From Rhizoctonia solani (lineage: Eukaryota; Basidiomycota; Agaricomycetes; Cantharellales; Ceratobasidiaceae): 64,000 bases of DNA. The notes beneath the pieces are model-generated. The model saw nothing but the letters and a program-made list of their open reading frames with translations, made no database searches and was not told the DNA's origin. The stretch lies in assembly GCF_016906535.1 (NCBI RefSeq), contig NC_057385.1, forward strand, positions 2,480,001-2,544,000, written 5' to 3'. The position numbers were made by a program, and so were the translations under genes. This document shows positions 40,650 through 54,274 of this stretch, one piece after another (the first letter of the stretch is position 1; every line of letters starts with the position of its first letter).

Positions 40650-42182
40650 TTAGCGTTGCTCAGAAGCGGGTATTGAGTCATGTTCAATTTCTACCCTTGG
40701 TACGACCGCAGATAGCCATCTATATAAAGGAGAAGATGAGTTTGGGTATGAGGCCAGACTATCTCCATCCTGTTTGAAGCTACAATGATATAGATAGAGG
40801 TAGTTGATCGAGTGGCTGAAAACCATAGTTTTGAACGCATCGTGATCCAGTATACAGGCATCTTGCAACCGTAACTCCCGCAGCATCGCAAATGTGTTGC
40901 TGGAGGTGGCATTTGACTCCAGCTCATATGTCCTCGTCATCGCGATTACTATCTGTTGGGTCAAGTGGAATTTCACTAGGCCTAGATAACGAAGGTTGTA
41001 TAAGCTTTTTAATAACGTGCGCATGTTTTCGCATCGGGTCTGGCTAGGCGTAGTAGTGATGCCAGATGTAAGTGTCAATTTCGTGATGTTGTTGAATTTA
41101 CGGAGAAGAGAGCCTAGTAGTCCCGTACTCCGGGGGTCTGGGATGCTCGAGCTTGGGATTGGGGGAGTGTCGTTATGCCGGGACGACAGGGCGAATCGAG
41201 CTGGAACTGAAAGATCCATGTCATATGACCCTGGAGAGACCGAGCTCAACGCGCTATAAAGTGCGGTAGAGTCTACTGTCTTCAAGGAGAGCCTCTTCAA
41301 GTTTCTTGTATTAGTTGTGATCACATGCGAAGCACCAAATCTTTCCCTAACGAGATTATGGATCTCGATGCTTTCAACTCTGCTATCAGGCGCAAGAAGT
41401 GTGGCAAGATCTATTGGGAACGCACAGTCCCAGAATCCCTGATGCAGGCTGTTCAATGAATAAAACTCAGATCTCACGGAGATGCCATCCAGATGAATTG
41501 TGTGAAGCTGCCTTATCAAGGTACGGAATTGATCTATCTCAAATGACCGAGAGAGAATAGAATTGATGGGTACCATATGTGGGCGCAGGCGATGGGGGGT
41601 GGTTTTGATCGAGAGCTCGAGATGCTTTAAGTGCTTTGGAACCCCATTGCTTAACATCGATCTCAGCATTCCACAGAAGGATCCAATGCACATCGATGAT
41701 AAGCGCAAGGACCGAATTCGATGGCTGTGCAGAGATAGCACCTCCTGAGCATAAATAGAGCACCCGTTCCCCAAAATCACTGAAACATCGACAAGGTTGT
41801 CTTGAGAGCGCTCCAAACCTAACGATGCGACCTTGCGAGATTGTGCTGTATTTTGAATGGAAATGTATGTCCAGAACATAGTATTGTTGACGACAATTCT
41901 CCGCCAATACGAACAAACAGCACACAGAGTAATAGCGGGGTACAGATTCGTAGACGGAAGCACCCAAGTCTCTTCATCTATCAATAGCCGAAATATCAGG
42001 GTCAACAACTCGACAGGTAAGCTGTGAATAAGTAGACGATGATTCCGAGTGTTGCCAATAGTGCTATTGGGAAGGGAAGTTTGAAGTCCTGCGACTGGAA
42101 GCGTCGGTTGCGACATGATAGTAGTGCCCGAGTTATGAGTAGTGTGCAAGTTATTAGGATGGCCATTTCCGGGTGGTGTCAT
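40650..42182 (-). CDS. F-box protein, intronless
   Basis: A single open frame of 510 codons. The open frame extends further upstream, but the first ATG is at 42182 (MTPPGNGHPNNLHTTHNSG). The F-box lies at about residues 50-110: LPVELLTLIFRLLIDEE, ITLCAVCSYWRRIVVNNTMFW. Downstream are loosely repeated Leu-rich segments (RIRSLRLSSMCIGSF, LKHLELSIKTTPH, NLKRLSLKTVDSTALYSALS, NITKLTLTSGITT) that probably form an irregular LRR substrate-binding domain. F-box proteins bring substrates to SCF ubiquitin ligases. This type is widely expanded in agaricomycetes and often intron-poor. The substrate is unknown. Confidence 0.8.
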   Translation of the reverse strand: MTPPGNGHPNNLHTTHNSGTTIMSQPTLPVAGLQTSLPNSTIGNTRNHRLLIHSLPVELLTLIFRLLIDEETWVLPSTNLYPAITLCAVCSYWRRIVVNNTMFWTYISIQNTAQSRKVASLGLERSQDNLVDVSVILGNGCSIYAQEVLSLHSHRIRSLRLSSMCIGSFCGMLRSMLSNGVPKHLKHLELSIKTTPHRLRPHMVPINSILSRSFEIDQFRTLIRQLHTIHLDGISVRSEFYSLNSLHQGFWDCAFPIDLATLLAPDSRVESIEIHNLVRERFGASHVITTNTRNLKRLSLKTVDSTALYSALSSVSPGSYDMDLSVPARFALSSRHNDTPPIPSSSIPDPRSTGLLGSLLRKFNNITKLTLTSGITTTPSQTRCENMRTLLKSLYNLRYLGLVKFHLTQQIVIAMTRTYELESNATSSNTFAMLRELRLQDACILDHDAFKTMVFSHSINYLYLYHCSFKQDGDSLASYPNSSSPLYRWLSAVVPRVEIEHDSIPASEQR

Positions 42183-42565
42183 CGTATAGGAAGTCAATGA
42201 AGTAACCACAATTAAATTTTTTGAGCGGGCCTGGATGGATAAATGAGAATAAGACAAGGTACCGGTAAAGAGCTCTCGAGCCACTAACCCTCACACACAG
42301 AGGCCTTGTGGCATCAGTAGGGCAGCATAGCCACCAAGCATCCAAACCACTGGTACCGGTATGTGTATATGGTACAGTGTATTTTATATTATAGCACGAG
42401 GAAAAGTCGGGCTCATATTTTCTTTGGTCATCTTTGCGCTCATGGAGTTATTTTTAAACAGTCACAATCCGGTTAGGATCAGCTATTTGGGATATACTGC
42501 AATCTGGCGTTAACTATACATGATTGATTCCCGCACGTGATTATCATCCTCTCGACCCCTCCACC
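42183..42565. other. Divergent promoter, F-box/SRP54
   Basis: About 380 bp. A CACGTGA motif at 42534-42540 lies 26 bp before the SRP54 start codon. AT-rich sequence around 42380 could hold a TATA element. Confidence 0.45.
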
Positions 42566-44714
<2,149 letters not shown>

Positions 44715-44889
44715 TTATATATAACTGGTTTTGGATATGTATTATTAGCTTGAGCGTCGGATCTAAATCACATCTGCTGAAGCAAAACTCAGTCCTTACT
44801 CATGATGAGCAAAAATGCCGTAAATGATGATACATCGTCTCGCCGAGAGTGAGGTAGTGGTACAAAGAGATTATGTGATACATGGGAGT

Positions 44890-45719
44890 TTACTTTCCGT
44901 GTTCCTTGCGCCATTTCTTCTTCTGCACCGATGCGGCGTGCTTGTTTCCAAATAGGAAAGCCGACGTATGCTTGTCCGCTCCTGTTTTCTTCGACCTCAA
45001 TGTAGGCCCGTTGAATAATAGCTGCAAGGAGTGAGTGGAATAATGTGGCAACCATGTACTTCACGTACCAGGTATGAACCATACAATGCACAAAACCCGT
45101 TCCCTATAAATACCAAAAACCCAAGAGAGCCAACTTCTTCAACCGGTTTGTTGTACGACAGGAATGCGACGAGCGTAAAGCCACAGGTGAGTGGGATGAG
45201 AAGGGGGTGGTTTTGTGAGCCACCGTATTCTTTGATTGCGTCTGCAGGGTGGTGCGAAGGGATCTATGCAGGATGGAATGATTAACAACGATTTTGTTTG
45301 CGTCAATGGCTTGACTTACTGAGGTGACTAGAGTAAAGGAGACTACAAGGAGGCCAATCCCTAATTGGGTGGATAAGAATTGTTCCAAGGGTGTCAGTGC
45401 CTCTCTCGCCAGGCCACCTGGTGGTGTCGACAGAAACAATAAGAATCGTGGAAATAACAATAGACATGCAGCTAATACGATTAACCTTGATTGTATCGTT
45501 CAGTGAAGTTTTAGTGTAATAATGGGTCAAGACGCACCAGATGGCTGAAATCCATGCCCATGTGCTCAGGTCGTCTGCCTCGCCTTCCAGAACCGCCTTG
45601 GGCATGATTTCTTCCTTGTCCGAGGGAGGAGCCGAGTTCTCGTTTAACTCGTCCATTTCAAAGGACTCTTCGTTGGCGAGGGGGTGTGGTGTATGCTTGT
45701 TGTTTGTCGAGTCGGGCAT
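44890..45719 (-). CDS. Four-TM membrane protein, unknown function
   Basis: The start [20 protein letters not shown] leads to an acidic N-terminal tail, then membrane segments [58 protein letters not shown] and [20 protein letters not shown]. The tail is very basic ([13 protein letters not shown]) and could be an ER-retention-type KKxx-like or ribosome-facing tail. The exon order was checked at three short introns that keep the frame. An upstream exon-like stretch (FYSASTPILSILYLP) splices well to [11 protein letters not shown], but no ATG precedes it, so I keep the ATG at 45719. Family not recognised. It shares a divergent promoter of about 245 bp with SPT6. Confidence 0.65.
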
Positions 45720-45964
45720 GAAGATACGAAACAATGGGACTGACAAACAAGTCACTTTTATTAGAGACTAAGAGATGCTTATTGCTACCAATAAATTTAT
45801 CCTTGTGATATCCAACTCACCTGGAAGATATAGAATACTGAGGATAGGCGTCGAGGCGGAGTAGAATGACGACAGGGCGCTTAAGTTGGCGCTTGAGTAC
45901 GGGCGCTTAGAAACCACGGAAAGTCGAGGCAAGTTGTAGGCCCAGACAACTTTCGACCGCCACA

Positions 45965-48900
45965 ATGTCGTCGCCAGCGGCAATACTGGAGGAAGCGATG
46001 GCTCACGACGGAGAGCACGAAGAGGGTATTAACGACGTCGAGATGGGTGAGGACGACGCGCCAGGGGCCGAGGACGCCGAGGGCGAGGACGAGGAAGGAG
46101 AAGGAGATGGCGATGCAGTCGGTGCAGAGGGTGCGGCTTCAGACGACAGCTCGGAGGAGGGCGAGGACGACGAGGCAGAGGCACGCAGGGTTCGCGAGGG
46201 ATTTATCGTAGACGAGGACGAGGACGACGAGGAAGACTCAGAGGCAGAGAGACGCCGCAGGAGGCGCAGGAAGAAGAGGAGAAAGCACCGCGGTATGCAT
46301 TTATTCCCATTTTTCACCCGCTTTGCTGACATGTATTATCCCAGAAATGGAAGAAGATCTCGACGAGGACGATCTTGATCTCGTAGAGGAAAACACTGGC
46401 ACCAGGGCCTCACGTAGTCATCTCACTCGACTCAGGCGTGGTCGAGCATCTTCCTCGCGTTCGGCCTCTCCTGAAGAAACCCGTATCTCCCGCGGCCGTC
46501 GTCCGCGTGGCTCAGACGATGAATCACTACCAGATGCAAACGACATTGATCGCATTTGGGACGACAGGGCTCGAGAGGAAGACGATGGAGACATGGATGA
46601 TTTTATTGAGGATGACCTCGACGAAGATCCGGGAATGGGAGAAGAAGAACGCGAAGAGCAGCGTCGCGAACGCCGTCGGGTCGAAAAGGAGCGCAGGAAA
46701 GCCATGGGTGCTCGTCCCGAACTTGCGGGCATCGACGCTGGAGCCTGGGACGAGATTTTCGAGGTTTTCGGCGATGGAACTGACTACGACTGGGCTCTGG
46801 ATGATGAGGACCTGGCCGAGGAATATGAACCCATTTCTAAACCTGATCTCACCTACAACGATGTAAGCATGAGAGTTCAACACGTCGCGTGATACTTACA
46901 TTTCACCAGGTGTTCGAACCCTCAGAAATCCGAGCCCGTCATCTTACTCTCGATGATGACATTATTCGAGTGACAGACATTCCTGAACGTATGCAACTCA
47001 CAAATAGCACACTGGCCGATGCCCCACTCTTGTTGGAGGTAACAAACCATTTAGCAACAAGGAACTGGACGAAGCCGCCGAATGGGTTGCCCTTCGTCTC
47101 TCCAAACGCACCCAAAAGATTACTTCCAGCGGGCCGGAAAAATGCATCACTACCTCATGCAATTCATTCTTGCCGTTCGAAACGCCTTGGATTATGTTGT
47201 CAACCAATATCTCGAAATTCCCTATATTTGGGTTCATCGTCGTGACTACATCTCTCATTTCGAGCTTCGGCAGCGCGTAGAACTGCTCACTCGTGAGGAG
47301 CTTTGGAAGGTTGGCATACTTGGGCTCAAGTTCCGTGCGCTTTTGGAACGGCGATCAGCCCTGGAAGCAACGTTCCGCAAGCTTGAAGTCCAAGATGAAT
47401 ATTTCGAAAAACAGCTACTTCCCAATCTCACCAGTATCTCTATGGTCGCTGATGCTACGGAGTGGCTCTCGGTCAAGTACAAGCAGCGCAAGAAGGACAT
47501 TGAAGCTACGGCGGATGATATGGCCGAGAAAAAACACAAGAACCCAAGTCGAGTGTCTGCATACGAAGTTGCCCGAGGCACGATCGTTTCTCGTCTGGCC
47601 GACGTAAGTGGCCATTCTCTTACTGTCATATGCTTTCTAACTCTGTCCATACAGGATTTCGGTCTTCCTCCACACCAAATTGCTATCAACTTCTCGGGTC
47701 AAAAAGTGCACTTCCCCGATGATCAAGATCTACCACCGCGTGCATATGCAGAGCAATTCATTACCGAGAGTTGCCCTACAGCCGAAGAGGCTCTCACGAC
47801 GGCTCGGATGATCATCGCAACTGAACTCGGTCGTGATCCTCAGCTCCGCGAGGCCATCCGTAACCAATTTAAGGAGCAAGCTTTGCTTAGCTGCGAGCCT
47901 ACTGAAAAAGGGAAGACTAAGATCGACGAGGCTCATGCTTGCTATGTGAGTGTGTCTGCTTTCAATTTGGTAATACTATACTTATTGGGTCCATATAGGG
48001 CTTCAAATTCCTCGTCGAAAAGCCCATTGAAACGTTGACCTCAAGTCCACAATACCTTCATATTCTTGGTGCCGAATCCGAATTACTGCTCAACGTTGAG
48101 ATTACCGCAACTCGCAGCCGGATGCACGAAATCACCACTTCCCTCGAGAATGCTTATGCGTCTGATAGTTTCAGTGACTCTGCCAAGGCTTGGAACGAGC
48201 AGCGGCGCGCCGTGATTGCTGAAGCATTGGAGAAGCACTTGATTCCCCAAGCAATTACTTGGACCAAGGAATGGCTGCGTGAAGAAGTGGAGGACTACTT
48301 GGCCAACAAGGCCGCCGAACAACTCGAAAAGGTCGGTTGGCAAAGCAGCTGTTTCATTCATTGACTAACGATCCTTGTAGCGCGTGAATATGTCACCGTG
48401 TAGACCCAAAGACCTTGTCGGGCCAGACGATGTTCCCTCGGCTGTCTCCATGTCGTGGGGCAAAGGTGAACCAAACAAGGATCCGATTCACCTCGTATAC
48501 TTGGACGAAGAGGGCCGGTTCCGTGAACACCTTAGGCTGGACAACCTTTCCGACGCGGACAACCGTCAAGATTCCTCGACTTGCTCAAGCGTCGCAAACC
48601 CGATGTAATCGTTATCGGAGGATTCACGGTTGCGACGAAGCACTTGATGAGCCGTGCAAGGGAGGCTCTAGGGATACCCGAGCCGGACGAAGAGAACGAG
48701 TCTGGTGGAACCGGTGCAAGCACGTCTGCTGCACCAGCGCAAAGTGGAAATTGGGGTGGCGGAGACGCTGGTGGTGGTGGTGGGGCTCCCAGAACAACGC
48801 TGGCAACGGCGGGGGATGGGGATCTGAAAATAACACTGGTGCAAGTGCATGGGGAGGAAACCAGGCTTCCGAGACGGGTGGATGGGGAAGTGACAACCCC

Positions 48901-51543
48901 AACACAGCCCCTGCAGGCGACAAACCTGCCAGTCAAAGTAACAACAACAATTCTTCATCGGCACGCAATGGTGACGAGCGTGTGCCCGAACTCATGTACG
49001 GCCACGATGAGGTTGCGCGCATATACCAACACAGCCCCCGCGCCGAGGCCGAGTTTAGTGCTCTTCCGCTCGTTGCGAGGTACTGCGTTTCGTTGGCGCG
49101 GTACGTTCAGAACCCATTGAACGAGTATGCTGCGTTGGGAAGTGATTTGACGGCGGTCACGTTCACAGAGGCGCAAAATTTGGTGGGCTCGACTGAACAT
49201 TGTGTTGTCGTGCTTAGGCTTATGTAGTGTGGTTGCAGATTCCGAAAGACAAGCTACTCGTCGCACTCGAGCGAGCTATCGTCAATATTGTGAACAATGT
49301 TGGAGTTGATATCAATCGCGCAGTCAACGACCCCTACCACCGAACGTTGCTTCCCTATGTGGCTGGTCTTGGACCAAGAAAATCCGAAGCGCTAATCAAG
49401 AAGCTCGGTCAGATTGTACGTGTGCTCGAACTAAAAGTTCGAAAAACCAACTAACGCAAAAGATAGGGAGGAACCGTTGTCAACCGTTCCAACTTCATCA
49501 AGCAAAACCTCGTTCCCACGCAAATATTCATCAATTGCTGTGGCTTCTTGTATGTCCCTCAAGACCCCGATAGCAAGGAGATTGCTCGCGTGCGTGATCA
49601 TTATGAAGATGTTCCTGACCCGTTGGATGAGACCCGTATCCACTACGAGGATTACGATTTGGCGAGGAAGATGGCTTTAGACGCTCTCGAGATGGATGAT
49701 GAGGACGTGGTCGGGAAGCACCCCTCGGTGATCGTTTACGACTTGATGCAAAAGGACGACAATGTGCAGAAACTCGAGGAGCTGTCACTTGACGATTTCG
49801 CTCAGTTGCTCAAGGACATGAGTAACGAGCAGAAGCGTCACACTCTCAATATGATCCGCGAAGAACTGCTCAGGCCATTTGGAGATCAGCGCGAGTCGTT
49901 CGTTCCTCCCGACGAGTGGAAAGTCATGACCATGCTCTCGGGTGAGACTGTCAAGACCCTCGCACCTGGTCGCGTCATTTCGGTTTCGGTGCTCCGTATC
50001 ATGAAGTCCTTCGTTTCGGTTCGCCTTGATTCTGGAGTGGACGGTATCATCAACTTGGAATATGTCGATCGCGAGCCTGGTCAATCTGTCGAACAAGTTT
50101 ACGCAAGGGTCAAACGATTCAAGCAGTCATCATCGCCATTAACCTCAAAAAGCTCTCGGTCGAGCTATCGGCCCGAGCTACCGACATCGAAAAGGGAGAC
50201 GCCCAGACCCGCATGCCTCAGTTTGACCAGTACTACGACAAACATGCTGCCCAGCGACTCCAGGATGAGCTACATCGCAAAAAGATGCGTGCTGCCGAAT
50301 CGTCGCGCCGAATCATCAAACATCCCAACTTCCATAACTTCAATGCGACCCAGGCGCATCAGTATCTAGCAAACCAGCATCGTGGGGATGTTGTGATCCG
50401 ACCATCATCCAAGGGCCCGACGCATCTGGCCGTTACCTGGAAAGTCGACGAAGGAGTGTACCAGCACATCGGTGAGTTGAACACACCGCCACCGGAATAA
50501 CCTTCGTCTTGCTGACGTGCGTGGGATCTTTTTTTAATAGATGTGGTGGATCCTAGTGGTAATGCCGGCGACCAGAGTGTGGGGAAGCAACTCATCATCG
50601 ATGGCAAGTACGAGTACTCTGATTTGGACGAGTTGATTGTCAATCACGTCAACGCCATGGCCCGGAAAGTTGAAGAGCTTATTGCCCACGAAAAGTACAA
50701 GGCTGGCTCGGAAGCCGAGCTGCGTGAGTGGATGACATTTTCATGGGATGAAGGCTTGGCTAATACGTCAGTGTAGACAAAGCGCTCAAGGAATTTGTCA
50801 TAATGCATCCCACAAAGAGTATTTATGCATTTGGTCTCAATCGGTCGAAACCCGGGTACTTTAATTTGTCCTTCCTGGCTAATAAAAATGCGCCAATTCA
50901 AACTTGGGTGAGTGTTCACTCTGGTTCCGCGCATGCGACCGATGCTAACGACCTCGGTTAGCCCGTTCGAGTTATTCCCGAGGGCTACGTTTTGATTGAT
51001 ACTCCTGTGCCGACCGTGCCCGATCTTTGCAATGCGTTCAAGATGCGATACTCCACGCCCCAGACAACCGCACGCACCCCAGCGTACGGTGCAGGCCGTA
51101 TGACCCCTGGAGGTAAGTTCTCTTAGCTCCGCCTGCGGTCATTATATTTATCAGCCATTTCTGTAGGCGCACGAACCCCTGGTCACCGAACACCGGGACA
51201 TCCCATGGGCGGAAAAACGCCAAATCCTTATGCCACGGGCGGTAAGACTCCTAATCCCTATGCTGCGAGAACGCCCAACCCCTACGCCGGTCAACAACAA
51301 GCATCGGGAGGCTGGGGTGCTCCACCGCCAGCCGGTATGAACCCAGACCGTGCTCGAATGATTAATGCGAATACCAGCAATAACGGCAACAACAGCAGCA
51401 ACGGGAGTGGGTGGGGTGCTTCTAACAATGGGGAAAACCAGAGTGGTTGGAGCGGTGGCGATAATTCTGGTGGATGGGGAAGTGGGGGTGGCCAAAACTC
51501 TGGCGGATGGGGTAACGGATCTGGTGGTGGCGGAGGGTGGTAA
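45965..51543 (+). CDS. SPT6: Transcription elongation factor SPT6 with WG/GW-rich segments
   Basis: Histone chaperone that travels with RNA polymerase II. Domains in order: acidic N-terminus (EGEDEEGEGDGDA; REGFIVDEDEDDEEDSEAE), helix-turn-helix region (EIPYIWVHRRDYISHFEL), YqgF-like core (RKPDVIVIGGFTVATKHL; EVARIYQHSPRAEAEFSALP), HhH (NDPYHRTLLPYVAGLGPRKS), S1 (LAPGRVISVSVLRIMKSFVS), tandem SH2 (HPNFHNFNATQAHQYL; GDVVIRPSSKG with the phosphate-binding Arg) and a C-terminal tail. Unusual: a Gly/Asn/Trp-rich insert (five WG) splits the YqgF region at about 48730-48960, the tail has six more Trp in GW/WG context, and three TPNPYA repeats precede it. Five frame breaks (about 47022, 47114, 48572, 48785 and 50103) each need one added base. 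Confidence 0.93.
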
Positions 51544-51766
51544 TTTGGGCTTTTCTTCTTTGGCGTGTTTTGTCTACCGTGTACCATGCTGTGTGGCCTA
51601 ATATATTCTTGATATCTGTGACCATCAATGTAGCGCGACTCGGAAAATCAGATAGAAATACAATGCTACAAGTCGAGCCTATTTACATGGCTACAAAGTA
51701 CTATCGAAGGCAATATCTGACCGTACACAATCATCAACTTTCGTCCGAGAACCGATTCTATATGGC

Positions 51767-52788
51767 TTACGATTTAACCTCGAGCAATCCCTCTGGAAGG
51801 CCCTCCTGCACCTCTTCTTTAATCAGGGATAGACCTGCCTCGTTGAATATTTGCTTCCATGCAGCATCAGACCTAAAGCACAGTTTAAGTATGAAATGAG
51901 AACAGCAAACCAGGATGTACCTCGTTACGCTTGAATCATCCTCGGCATAAATAGCGATAGCTTCCCCATTTTCGCCGTCCTCGGTGGTGTTCTCCTTTAT
52001 GATAATCACACCAGCGCCCCGGGGATATTCAAGGTCCTCAGGCTCTCTTAGAGCCTTTTTAGCTTGCTTCAAGAACTTGACAAGGTCAGGGTCTGTGAGA
52101 TGTCCGAGGCACCACTGACACCAAATTATGTCGTATCCAATCTCGGGATTCAAGAGATCTGCACCAAGTCCCATACGAGTGCTCTCTAGAGGTACCGGCT
52201 GAGAAGGGTCAAATGACTGTAAGGGCGTTCGTACAAAAGTTACGCTTTTGGTCAAGTCCGATATACCTTCCCAATTCGGGCAATCCTCCATGGCTTTCAA
52301 AAAGAAATGTTCAGCCGGCTCGACAAGCACAACATCATCCACGAGGGGCAGAAGAGTGCAAGCTGTGACACGACCTATACCTGTAACATTCACATCTATC
52401 AGAACCCGTACGCGGTGTGGAGGATAGGCCAACCCGCGCCAACGTCCAATGCCCTAACTCTCCGGCGAGGTGCATCCAGTGCAGGTGCGTCGAGTCGACG
52501 AAACACCGATGGAACACGACAAAGATCGTTCCTGATGGACAGGAGGAATCGTCTCGATCCCAAAGACTCGACTCTCGGAAGTGGCTACGGATGAGCGTAA
52601 GATGTATGCTGTGCCACATAATTTTCGTACTCACCCCTTCTCCGAACCCTCCTATCAAGAATACAATTAAATTATTCAAAACATAAGTTGTAGATTTCTG
52701 ATATGACTTTACCTAATACTCCATCAATTGTCGCATCTTGGGTATCCCAATATTGCAAGCCGAGCTTCAGATCAGGATCTTGGGACAT
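51767..52788 (-). CDS. NTM1: Alpha-N-terminal protein methyltransferase (NTM1/METTL11)
   Basis: Methylates the alpha-amino group of proteins starting X-Pro-Lys, such as ribosomal proteins. Start MSQDPDLKLGLQYWDTQDAT. The SAM motif ALDVGAGIGRVT is complete once a 52-nt intron splitting GAG and IGR is removed. Further family segments are VLVEPAEHFFLKAMEDC, PEIGYDIIWCQWCLGHLTD, GAGVIIIKENTTEDG and SSVTRSDAAWKQIFNEAGLS, ending EGLPEGLLEVKS. The WCQWCLGHLTD segment is diagnostic. The start codon is only 98 bp from that of the divergent CSM3/TIPIN gene, with a CACGTGAC site between them. Confidence 0.9.
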
Positions 52789-52837
52789 GATTCAAAAAGT
52801 GACTGAAAGAAAATAAGCGCCACCAAAGGTACACGCC

Positions 52838-52845
52838 CACGTGAC
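52838..52845. promoter_or_regulatory. CACGTGAC site in the NTM1/CSM3 promoter
   Basis: E-box-type core in the 98-bp interval between two divergent start codons; probably acts on both genes. Inferred from position and from recurrence in other promoters of this window. Confidence 0.45.
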
Positions 52846-52886
52846 TTCCCAAGATCGGTACCACGCGTCCATCCAGATCCGTAATT

Positions 52887-54205
52887 ATGGACAACATTTG
52901 GGACGATGATGCTGTCCAAGTCTCACGCAATGGTTCTTCCCGCGCTCGTATAGTTACCGAATCCGATGAAGAAGATAGGCCCTTGAAGCGTGCACGCACC
53001 GCTGGAGCAAGTAAACCTCTATTCAACCCCGAGAGTGACGACGAAGACAACCTCCCGGCCGACGTAGGAGCGCTGTTTGATGGCCTTGACGATACTATGA
53101 TTTACAACAACTTCCGCCTCAACTCAATATCGGAGAACTGCAGCGCGAATCCGACCAACGCGTTGCGGTTGAGGCCGCAAAGAAGCGGTTAATGCGTGGG
53201 GACGTGATGGATGTCAGTGGGCCAGTAGATGTGGATGGGAAAGCGGCAAAAGCGAGGAAGACGCTCCCTAAACTCGATGAAAATAGGTGCGTCTCGGCCC
53301 AAGCAGGTTGTATGAAAATGAGATATTAATGTTGGGCTAGCTTAGGTTACTCGACCAAGGTGATGGTATGCCAGCACTTGTACGCAGATCAAAGGAATTC
53401 AAGGTCAAGGGAAAAGGTCATGAGGTACGTTTCACCCTAAAATTATGCTACCAATGCGTTCTGATCTGTATCCACTTAGCTGTCTGACCTCAATCGGTTG
53501 ATGCAAATGTATCAACTATGGGCTCACAAAATGTTCCCCAAAATGCAATTCCAAGATACAGTTGAAAGAGTTGAGAAACTTTGCCGAACAAAACGAATGC
53601 ATGTGCGTCGAAGCAGTGCTCCACTAAATACAATAGTACCCATCATGATTGGTATTTAGGTGGCGCTGTCAACATGGCGAGACATCGACAAAGCTCCGGC
53701 TCCTGGGGAAGAGGACCCAGATGCGCTCATGGAAGAACAGGACCCGGAGCAAGACCAAGAGGCTCGGCACCCGCCTACATCGTCTCCCGCACGTATCACC
53801 ATGGAGCCGGGTGGTCCTCCTATGCGTCAGTCCCAATTCGACAAAGAACCAGACGATGATGAGGAGATGTGGAGGGATATGATGGAGGCGATGGAAACTC
53901 AAAATCAGGAGAAAGAAAAGGAGAAAGAGCAGGGGGGTTACAAACAAAAGATCGCAACGAGCGGAAAACAACCCGAGGACTACGGAGGAGGATTCGATGA
54001 TGAAGATTGGGCGATCATGGACCAGATGGAAGAAGAGGCAGGCAAGTCGACCCAACCAAACGGTTTGGGCGGTAGCAAAATTCAATCGACGCTTCCTCCA
54101 TCGTCCCCTCCTTGGACAGATCACGACGTTTCGTCCGACGCTCCTCCAGAACCTGCCGGCCCTAGTGAGGACGAAGATGATTTCTATGCAATGTACGAGC
54201 CTTGA
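52887..54205 (+). CDS. CSM3: Replication fork protection factor CSM3/Swi3/TIPIN
   Basis: Partner of Tof1/Timeless that stabilises stalled replication forks and supports the S-phase checkpoint. The N-terminus MDNIWDDDAVQVSRNGSSRA is acidic. The conserved Swi3 domain comprises KARKTLPKLDENR, LLDQGDGMPALVRRSKEF, KGKGHELSDLNRLMQMYQLW, AHKMFPKMQFQDTVERVEKL and HVALSTWRDIDKAP. The disordered acidic C-terminus ends EDEDDFYAMYEP. The first exon breaks frame near 53093; adding one base gives TYDLQQLPPQLNIGELQRES, linking to the rest. Length and domain order fit the family. Only 69 bp separates its stop from the stop of the convergent COQ11-like gene. Confidence 0.85.
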
Positions 54206-54274
54206 CGTTATGTGTTATGGTACTATATTGGTGGCCTTATTTAGTTTCGAGTACGGACTCCATAATACATCTAT

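Noticed and set aside
42183..42284. Longer N-terminus for the F-box protein
   Set aside because: The frame is open upstream, but the extra codons start from GTG; the first ATG is at 42182.
45720..45983. Extended start for the four-TM protein reaching into SPT6
   Set aside because: The upstream exon-like stretch fits in frame but contains no ATG, and the longer open frame would begin at a non-ATG codon inside the SPT6 gene.
45965..51543. SPT6 as a pseudogene because of five frame breaks
   Set aside because: The gene is essential, every domain is intact, and each break is a single missing base like those in neighbouring essential genes. Sequence error is the simpler explanation.
52370..52440. 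Apparent damage to the SAM-binding motif of NTM1 (DVNVTGIGRVT)
   Set aside because: This reading runs through an intron. Removing 52 nt from GTTGGCC to TTACAG gives the normal DVGAGIGRVT.
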